Of a stretch of 64,000 nt of DNA, positions 54,540 through 61,621 are shown piece after piece. Location of the stretch: NCBI RefSeq assembly GCF_016924755.1, contig NZ_JAFFJX010000002.1:496001-560000 (forward strand), given 5' to 3'. This DNA is from Longitalea arenae. Lineage in GTDB: Bacteria; Bacteroidota; Bacteroidia; Chitinophagales; Chitinophagaceae. The position numbers were made by a program, and so were the translations under genes. Positions within the stretch are counted from its first letter, which is position 1, and each line of letters opens with the position of its first letter. The notes beneath the pieces are model-generated. The model saw only the letters and a list, made by a program, of their open reading frames with translations, made no database searches and had not been told where the DNA came from.

Positions 54540-54580
54540 ACAAAAATCACGACGATGTTTGACATAATAAATAACATACA

Positions 54581-57500
54581 ATGAAAATAAAGCTATTCAT
54601 ATTATTGTGGTTCTCGCTGCTGTCAATTGCTGCATGGTCTCAAAATACGACTATAAGAGGCCGTATAGTAAATGATAAAAATGAAGCAGTAAGCGGGGCT
54701 ACTATTTCAGAACCTGGTAACGAAAAGAATGCAACCGTCGCTGATGAAGAGGGAAATTTTGTTATCTCTTTAAAAGCCGGCAGTGGTAAAAAACTGAAGA
54801 TCGCAAACGTCGGTTATCAGCCTCAAACTGTTGCTGCGGTATCTGGCGCCCCAATGCTGATCCGTTTGGTGACTGATGTAAAAGGCCTAGAAGATGTGAT
54901 AGTAATTGGTTATGGACGTCAAAAAAGGATCACAAGTACCGGAGCGGTCAGCTCTGTAAAGGGTGAAGAGATCAGGACGGTGCCTACGGCAAATATTCAA
55001 AATACGCTTGTAGGCCGGTTACCGGGTTTTTTCAGCCAGCAAAGAAGCGGCCAGCCGGGATCTGATGCTGCCGATTTTTTTATCAGAGGAATTAACTCTC
55101 TCAATGGAGATAATCAACCGCTGATCATTGTAGATGACATTGAGTACGATTATACCCAGCTTTCACAGTTGAACGTAAATGAAGTAGAATCGATCTCCAT
55201 TCTGAAAGATGCCGCTACGACGTCTATTTACGGATTAAAAGGCGCCAATGGTGTTTTAGTTGTTACTACTACCAGGGGGCGCATGGGAAGACCACGTATT
55301 AATTTAACGGCGGAAAGTGGAATTAATAAAGTGATCAGAATGCCGACCTTTCTCGATGCGTATACTGTTGCCTTGCTTCGGAATGAAGCAACTATAAACG
55401 ATGCCTACGGTCAGTCTCAAACACCTGTGCTTCCTTTTACTGCCGACGATCTGCAAAAGTTTAAAGACGGCTCCGACCCGTATGGCCATCCGAATGTTAA
55501 CTGGGCGGATGTTTTATTTAATAAAACAGCTACGCAGTCCCGTTACAATGTGGATATATCAGGAGGAAATTCTTTTGTAAAGTATTTTACATCGTTGGGT
55601 TATTTTTCTCAGAATGGTATTTTAAAAGAGTTTGAGCCTGTGGGAGACTATGTGAACACCAATTATTTTTACCGGCGCTTTAATTACCGTTCAAATTTAG
55701 ATATCACCCCCACAAAAACCCTGAAGATCCGGTTCGATGTCAATGGCCGCTTTGAAACGGTTAACAACCCAAGCGGCAGTGTGGAAGCATCCGGGCTTTT
55801 TCATGAATTGAATTCATTTCGTTATATGGCTCCATATGCCATGCCGGTAATAAATCCTGACGGCAGTTATGGTTATGCATCTCATGCGGGCGCCGCAACC
55901 AATAACGGCGCCATTAACCCGGTTTTCCGCCTGGCTAATGGCGGGTACATAAGAAGGTTCAATAATAACTATAATATTGTTGTAGGCGCCGACCAGAAGC
56001 TTGATTTTATAACTGCAGGCTTATCTGCTAAAGTAAATATTTCCTATGCCGGCAATAATAATGAGGGCCGCAACCTTAACCGTAGTGGCTTGCCAGCTTA
56101 CAAATATAATCCTGTTACGAACACGTATGCGATCAGGGATGCGGGTCAATACCGCATGCTGCCCTATTCAATTGCAATTCCAGCTGGCGCTTTTACTTCT
56201 AAAACTGTTGTTCAGGCGTCTCTCAATTATGATCGCACATTTGACCAGCATCATGTCAACGCAATTTTGTTGGTAAATCAGAATAGTGATATCGATGGCG
56301 CAAAAATTCCTATTAACTACCGCGGCACTACCGCCCGGCTGGATTATGATTTTAAGCGTAAATACCTCTTTGGGATATCCGCTGCCCGTAATGGCAATGA
56401 TCTGTTCCGCAAAGAGAAGCGGTATGGGATCTTTCCGGCAGTTTCCTGGGGATATAACCTGTCGGAAGAAAGGTTCTTCAAAAACCTGTTTCCATTTATT
56501 GATATGTTTAAGATCAGGGGTTCTTATGGTTTTGTTGGGTCTGACTTCAGCTATCGTAAAGAACCACCTGTAGCTGCTGTTATCCAATATGCCACAACAG
56601 GTTCGAACTACTATGGTAATACCACCGTAGAAGGCTCCTTCGTAAATCCTGATATTACCTGGGAAAAAGAAAGGAAAACCGACCTCGGGTTGGAAATGAA
56701 TATGTTCCAGGGCAGGGTTATATTTAGTGGCAGCTATTATTATAACTACCGTTATGACCAGTTGATCGCGCAAGGAGATGTTCCCTTGTTAATCGGTCAG
56801 GATCTTCCAAAGAAGAATATTGGCAGATCAGAGAACAGGGGCTTTGATGGAGTGATCACCTACAGGAATACCCATGGTAAGCTCAGTTATTCAATCAGCG
56901 CAAATGCTTCTTATGCGATAAACCGTATCGTTTATATAAGTGAGGCGCCGGATTATCCTTACCAGGCAAAGACAGGAACCAGGATGGGTTTGGTACTGGG
57001 ATATCATAACCTTGGATTCTACCAGCCTGATGATTTTGAAGCGAACGGAAAAGTAAAGAAAGGAATTGCCGTCCCGCTATGGAGTGTTATACAACCGGGA
57101 GACCTGAAGTATGCTGATATGAACGGGGACGGCGTTATCACCGATGCCGATAAAACCTGGTTGTCGAAACCTAATTTACCCACCACCAATCTGGGTGCTG
57201 AATTTACAATTGGTTATGGAGGATTGACATTGAGAGCATTGCTGCAGGGCGCTTATGGTTATGCAGTACAGGTATTCGGGGAAGGCGCCGGTGATGCCTT
57301 CGGCAGCAATCTGAGTCCCTGGCACCTGGAGCGCTGGACGCCGGCAACGGCAGCTACCGCTACCTATCCGCGCATAAGTTTAAACTCAAGCGTGAACAAT
57401 AGCTCCTGGCAAACGGTCTCTGATTTTTGGTTTGCCAACACCTGGTATGTCAGGTTAAAGTCACTGGACCTGGCTTACCAGATTCCCGGCAGCTGGTTAA

Positions 57501-57667
57501 AAAGCGCCAGGATAGTACAGAATGCGCGGGTGTATGTTTCAGGGTATAACCTTGTGAATATACAGGAAATGGGTAAGTTTCAGCAGGACGCTGAAATTGC
57601 AAATAGCAACGGTAGTGCTTATCCCAACACTGCAAACTTCATCTTTGGATTGCAACTCGGTTTTTAA
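54581..57667 (+). CDS. SusC/RagA-family TonB-linked outer-membrane receptor
   Basis: 1028 residues. It has a signal peptide (ending AAWSQ) and a carboxypeptidase-regulatory-like domain (RGRIVNDKNEAVSGATI). Then come DVIVIGYGRQKRITSTGAVSSVKG and a plug with DFFIRGINSLNG and ILKDAATTSIYGLKGANGVLVVTT. A barrel ends in IFGLQLGF. It is the first gene of a five-gene PUL-type cluster. The 5' leader of about 270 bases contains the GGGCAAT array, which is unusual for a SusC gene. It imports a glycan fragment across the outer membrane together with the downstream SusD. Confidence 0.95.
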   Translation: MKIKLFILLWFSLLSIAAWSQNTTIRGRIVNDKNEAVSGATISEPGNEKNATVADEEGNFVISLKAGSGKKLKIANVGYQPQTVAAVSGAPMLIRLVTDVKGLEDVIVIGYGRQKRITSTGAVSSVKGEEIRTVPTANIQNTLVGRLPGFFSQQRSGQPGSDAADFFIRGINSLNGDNQPLIIVDDIEYDYTQLSQLNVNEVESISILKDAATTSIYGLKGANGVLVVTTTRGRMGRPRINLTAESGINKVIRMPTFLDAYTVALLRNEATINDAYGQSQTPVLPFTADDLQKFKDGSDPYGHPNVNWADVLFNKTATQSRYNVDISGGNSFVKYFTSLGYFSQNGILKEFEPVGDYVNTNYFYRRFNYRSNLDITPTKTLKIRFDVNGRFETVNNPSGSVEASGLFHELNSFRYMAPYAMPVINPDGSYGYASHAGAATNNGAINPVFRLANGGYIRRFNNNYNIVVGADQKLDFITAGLSAKVNISYAGNNNEGRNLNRSGLPAYKYNPVTNTYAIRDAGQYRMLPYSIAIPAGAFTSKTVVQASLNYDRTFDQHHVNAILLVNQNSDIDGAKIPINYRGTTARLDYDFKRKYLFGISAARNGNDLFRKEKRYGIFPAVSWGYNLSEERFFKNLFPFIDMFKIRGSYGFVGSDFSYRKEPPVAAVIQYATTGSNYYGNTTVEGSFVNPDITWEKERKTDLGLEMNMFQGRVIFSGSYYYNYRYDQLIAQGDVPLLIGQDLPKKNIGRSENRGFDGVITYRNTHGKLSYSISANASYAINRIVYISEAPDYPYQAKTGTRMGLVLGYHNLGFYQPDDFEANGKVKKGIAVPLWSVIQPGDLKYADMNGDGVITDADKTWLSKPNLPTTNLGAEFTIGYGGLTLRALLQGAYGYAVQVFGEGAGDAFGSNLSPWHLERWTPATAATATYPRISLNSSVNNSSWQTVSDFWFANTWYVRLKSLDLAYQIPGSWLKSARIVQNARVYVSGYNLVNIQEMGKFQQDAEIANSNGSAYPNTANFIFGLQLGF

Positions 57668-57682
57668 TCCTAAAAATTACTT

Positions 57683-59452
57683 ATGACCAACCATAAAATA
57701 TATTGGAGGATCTTATTTGCCGGGCTGGTTACAGCTTCAGGTTTTATTTCTGCATGCAAAAAAGATTTTATTGACCAAAAGCCTTTATCAGCTATTGATG
57801 AAGCGGGAGTATTTGCCGATAGCATCAGGTCACTGGGAGTAATTAATGAGCTTTATTCGAGGCTGGGGATATCATTTAACCCCAGAAGATTCAACAATAC
57901 CGGATTGGATGCTGCCTGCGATGAATCCGAGTTGGTCGTCGATCCTACCATTTACACATATAAGATTTCAAGTGGTGGCATAAACCCGAATAATGCCGAC
58001 AGAACGCTGTGGACAAGCACCTTCGAGATGGTTCGGGCTGCGAATATCTTTTTGAAGAACAAAGACAGCATTCCGGTATCGAATGCAACGAGAGACTACT
58101 GGACAGGGCAGGTACGGTTTTTAAGGGCCTGGTATCTTTTCACGCTGTTAAAACACTATGGCGGCATACCATTGATTGGCGACGAAATATTTGCCGATAA
58201 TAAAAAAATAGATGTGCCGCGCAGCTCATTTGAGGACTGTATTAACTATCTGACCGAAGAACTGGATGCGGCGGCTGCAGCACTTCCGCTGTCTTACCGC
58301 TCGGGCGATGCAAATCAGCTGAGAGTGACAAAGGGGTCTGCATTGGCCGTAAAAGCGCGGATGCTTTTATATGCAGCCAGTCCGCTGTTCAATAACGGGC
58401 CAAGGGCCGATGATCCTGAACATTTGCTCACTTTTCCGGATGCCAATCCCGAACGTTGGAAGCAGGCTTCAGATGCTGCAAAAGCTGTCATTAATCTGGG
58501 TGTTTACAGCTTATATACCGCTTCTGCTACGCCCCTTTATACGCTCTTTTTGCAAAACACCCCGCAACCGGAGCATGTGCTCGTTTACTGGCAGCCGTGG
58601 ACAACTGCCAATAATTTTTATATTGAAGCCAGTGCTAATCCTACTTCAAGGGGAGGTATGAATGGTTGGGCTGGGGTAAAATATTTTCCAACGCAGGAGT
58701 TAGTAGATGAATTTGACATGATCAACGGGCTGCGGATCAAGGACCCTGCTTCCGGTTATCCCGGTATAGGCAATGATATGTATAAGAACAGGGATCCCCG
58801 GCTCACATATACAGTTCATTATAATGGCGCCATCCGTCTGATGGGCTCATTTGGCAACCAGCCCGTCAATACCTACACAGGCGTAATCCCAACTGGAAAT
58901 GCAGCGGCAACCAGTGCCAGTGTCGACGGCATCTATACACCTACCGGCACATTAACGGGTTATTTCAGGTATAAGATGTGTAATGGTGGCGCCGGCGAGC
59001 TGTATCGTCCCTGGGTAGTGATGCGTTATGCGGAAGTGCTGTTAAATGCAGCCGAGGCAACGAATGAATATTATGGTGCAACCACAGAAGTATATGACTG
59101 GTTGAAGATGATACGCAGCCGTGCAGGTATCACTGCGGGTACGAACGGCTTGTATGGTTTGAAGGCAGGGATGACCAAAGAAGAAATGCGGGAAGCCATC
59201 TGGCATGAGCGCCGGGTGGAGCTGGCTTTTGAGGAACACCGCTTCTGGGATGTGCGCCGCTGGAAGATCGCTCCGCAAACAGAGAATGCAGAAACACACG
59301 GCATGGAAATTACGAGAGCGGGGGATGGAAGTTTTTCTTACCGGGTGATCGTGATACGAAAGCATGTATTTACCGATGCCATGTATTTCTGGCCGATACC
59401 GCAAAGTGAACTGACGAAGTCGCCCGCCTTACAACAAAACCCGGGCTACTGA
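57683..59452 (+). CDS. SusD/RagB-family outer-membrane lipoprotein
   Basis: 589 residues with a signal peptide and lipobox (F-I-S-A-C near residue 25). SusD hallmarks are EMVRAANIFLKN, FLRAWYLFTLLKHYGGIPLIG, RLTYTVHYNG, VVMRYAEVLLNAAEATNEYYG and EAIWHERRVELAFEEHRFWDVRRWKIAPQTEN. It follows the SusC gene by 15 bases. A word-repeat element begins right after its stop, separating it from the CHRD gene. Confidence 0.95.
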   Translation: MTNHKIYWRILFAGLVTASGFISACKKDFIDQKPLSAIDEAGVFADSIRSLGVINELYSRLGISFNPRRFNNTGLDAACDESELVVDPTIYTYKISSGGINPNNADRTLWTSTFEMVRAANIFLKNKDSIPVSNATRDYWTGQVRFLRAWYLFTLLKHYGGIPLIGDEIFADNKKIDVPRSSFEDCINYLTEELDAAAAALPLSYRSGDANQLRVTKGSALAVKARMLLYAASPLFNNGPRADDPEHLLTFPDANPERWKQASDAAKAVINLGVYSLYTASATPLYTLFLQNTPQPEHVLVYWQPWTTANNFYIEASANPTSRGGMNGWAGVKYFPTQELVDEFDMINGLRIKDPASGYPGIGNDMYKNRDPRLTYTVHYNGAIRLMGSFGNQPVNTYTGVIPTGNAAATSASVDGIYTPTGTLTGYFRYKMCNGGAGELYRPWVVMRYAEVLLNAAEATNEYYGATTEVYDWLKMIRSRAGITAGTNGLYGLKAGMTKEEMREAIWHERRVELAFEEHRFWDVRRWKIAPQTENAETHGMEITRAGDGSFSYRVIVIRKHVFTDAMYFWPIPQSELTKSPALQQNPGY

Positions 59453-59453
59453 T

Positions 59454-59579
59454 GGTGAATGGTGAATGGTGAATGGTGAATGGTCAACGGTCAATGGGCC
59501 GTTGAATTTTGAGCTTCGCTATTATTTTTGAAGCCTTCCCAGTCGGATTTTATTCACCATTCACCATTGACCATTGACG
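59454..59579. repeat. Word-repeat element GGTGAAT / ATTCACC
   Basis: Left arm 59454-59495 is GGTGAAT x4, GGTCAAC, GGTCAAT. After a 56-base spacer beginning GGGCCGTTGAATTTTGA, the right arm 59552-59579 is ATTCACC x2, ATTGACC, ATTGACG. The first element (54314-54539) has the same order and a spacer that also begins with GAATTTTGA. Confidence 0.85.
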
Positions 59580-59608
59580 ATTTCGATCAATTAATTAAAA
59601 AAACATTT

Positions 59609-60094
59609 ATGAAAATATTGACAACAATAATCGTTGTAATCTCCATAGCCATCGCCTGTACCAAAGGAGGAAAGCTGGAAAGGATCAGCGGCGATCAATA
59701 CACGATCACTTCAAATGCGAGCAGTAAACAACTGGTGCCGGTTATTGATACTACTTCCAGCGGAACATTCACCGGTTTTTATGATGAGCAATCCAATACT
59801 TTGAGCTTCACTATAACATGGAATGACCTGTGGCGTACAGCCAGCAAAGACACCATTACTTCCGTAGCCTTCTACGGTCCTGCGAATGCAGCAACAAACG
59901 GCGTCTTGGTACGGTTGCTGCCCTTTGTAAGCACAAACAATGCGGCTAGCGCCAATTTAGGCCTGGCAGGCATAAAAGGGTTTACAATGAGTGAAGCTGC
60001 AGCGCTCCTGGAAGGGGCTTATTACTTTACCATCAACACAAAAAAATTTCCCAACGGTATCATCAGAGGGCAATTGGCCGCAACAAAACAATAA
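59609..60094 (+). CDS. CHRD-domain lipoprotein of the PUL
   Basis: Start placed at the ATG 59609 (MKILTTIIVV), giving 161 residues with a signal peptide and Cys near residue 17 (IAIAC). An open frame upstream runs through the repeat element and is rejected. The CHRD-like region is TFTGFYDEQSNTLSFTITWNDLW, FYGPANAATNGVLVRLL and YYFTINTKKFPNGIIRGQLAA. The last part is the clearest, but the usual HIHGPA is FYGPA here. CHRD domains are beta-rich and of unknown function; in PULs they are found as surface accessory proteins. Confidence 0.75.
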   Translation: MKILTTIIVVISIAIACTKGGKLERISGDQYTITSNASSKQLVPVIDTTSSGTFTGFYDEQSNTLSFTITWNDLWRTASKDTITSVAFYGPANAATNGVLVRLLPFVSTNNAASANLGLAGIKGFTMSEAAALLEGAYYFTINTKKFPNGIIRGQLAATKQ

Positions 60095-60120
60095 ACATAT
60101 TCATTTTGATTCGTAAGCTT

Positions 60121-61602
60121 ATGCAAAAGTTTCTATCCCTGATCATTTTTCTTTGTTTTTATGGTTTCCATACAAATGCACAACAACTTATTACTTACCC
60201 GGTACCGCAAGCTGTTGTTTACTCAATGCACAACGATGATTATACGGTGAAAGTACGCAAGCCCGGGGGCGAATGGCAGGACCTGTATGAATACAATGTA
60301 AAAGTCGATCTTGATAAGCCGCAGGATGCATCGATGGTGTACTTCGATTTTTCCGGAACGGTGGAAGTGTTTGTTCGAAAGAATAATGGCAATGTGCAGT
60401 CGGTGAAGATCCGTCCTTCTTCTTATGAAATAAAACCGGTCCTCGATGGCAACAGTATCACTTTCACTTTAACCGATCCCAAAAAAATATCCGTAGAGTT
60501 TGATGGCGATAAACTGCACAACCTGCATGTATTTGCCAACCCCATTGAAGCCGACCGTCCCGATCCCAATGATCCTAACGTGGTGTATTTCGGTCCGGGT
60601 GTTCACCTGCCGAAAGACCTTCCCGGTGATGCATTTAACATTCCTTCGGGAAAAACGGTTTACATAGCCGGAGGCGCCATAGTAAGAGGTAAATTACTAT
60701 GTGATAAAGTGCAAAATGTTCGCGTCACCGGGCGGGGAATTATTGACCAGCCGCAGCGGGGAGTAGAGATCAGGCACTCTAACAATGTTACCGTAGACGG
60801 GATCATTGTAGTGAATCCAAAACACTATACGATTTTTGCCGGGGGGTCGGATCATATTACGATCCGCAACCTGAAATCATTCAGCGCCAATCCCTGGAGC
60901 GACGGGCTCGACTTTATGAGTTGCAGCGATGTCACTGTTGATGACGTGTTCATGCGCAATTCCGACGATTGTATTGCCGTGTATGCCCATCGCTGGGAAT
61001 TTTATGGTGACGCAAAAAATTATTCGGTCACCAATTCCACTCTTTGGGCCGATGTAGCACATACCATTAATATTGGCGTACATGGGAACACCGAAAAAAC
61101 GGGGGAGGTAATTGAGAATTTATTATTTAAAAATATCGAGGTACTGGAGCTCGATGAAGACGATCCTTCTGCCGAAGGCTGCATGGCCATTCAGGCAGCC
61201 GATTTGAACCTGGTTCGTAACGTTCGCTTTGAAGATATCCGGGTAGATGATTTTCAGGAAGGAAAGCTTCTGCAGTTAACAGTAGCCTTCTTTCAGAAAT
61301 ACAACGCAGCTCCGGGCCGGGGAGTGGAAAATATCTATTTCAAGAACATAAGTTACAACGGCATTAATAATTCTCCGTCGATCATTAATGGTTTAGACAA
61401 AGAACATCTTGTTCAGGGAGTAACGTTTGAAAATCTTCGCATAAACGGCAAACTGATCAACAGCATTGAAGAGGCAAATATTAAAGTAGGCGAGTTTGGA
61501 AAAAATATAACGTTCCGGAATTTACAGCCGGTAAAACTGAGTTTGACTAATGCAAAAGCAAAAGGCGATGGAAAACTATCAACAGTTCGAAATAATCAAT
61601 AA
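60121..61602 (+). CDS. GH28-like right-handed beta-helix glycosidase
   Basis: Start at the ATG 60121 gives a signal peptide (MQKFLSLIIFLCFYGFHTNAQ). A TTG at 60106 is also open. An N-terminal beta domain (about 22-165) precedes the parallel beta helix (about 170-470). GH28-type acidic residues are seen in WSDGLDF (259-265) and NSDDCIAVY (280-288), with VHG (H321) in the place of GHG. These could be the catalytic acids of polygalacturonase/rhamnogalacturonase-like enzymes. It could also be GH49 or a related beta-helix family. Likely secreted to the periplasm. Fourth gene of the PUL. Confidence 0.75.
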   Translation: MQKFLSLIIFLCFYGFHTNAQQLITYPVPQAVVYSMHNDDYTVKVRKPGGEWQDLYEYNVKVDLDKPQDASMVYFDFSGTVEVFVRKNNGNVQSVKIRPSSYEIKPVLDGNSITFTLTDPKKISVEFDGDKLHNLHVFANPIEADRPDPNDPNVVYFGPGVHLPKDLPGDAFNIPSGKTVYIAGGAIVRGKLLCDKVQNVRVTGRGIIDQPQRGVEIRHSNNVTVDGIIVVNPKHYTIFAGGSDHITIRNLKSFSANPWSDGLDFMSCSDVTVDDVFMRNSDDCIAVYAHRWEFYGDAKNYSVTNSTLWADVAHTINIGVHGNTEKTGEVIENLLFKNIEVLELDEDDPSAEGCMAIQAADLNLVRNVRFEDIRVDDFQEGKLLQLTVAFFQKYNAAPGRGVENIYFKNISYNGINNSPSIINGLDKEHLVQGVTFENLRINGKLINSIEEANIKVGEFGKNITFRNLQPVKLSLTNAKAKGDGKLSTVRNNQ

Positions 61603-61621
61603 CAGTAAAACCATTCTTTCT

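Noticed and set aside
59528-59608. N-terminal extension of the CHRD protein
   Set aside because: The extension is translated repeat-element sequence; the ATG at 59609 gives a proper lipoprotein signal.
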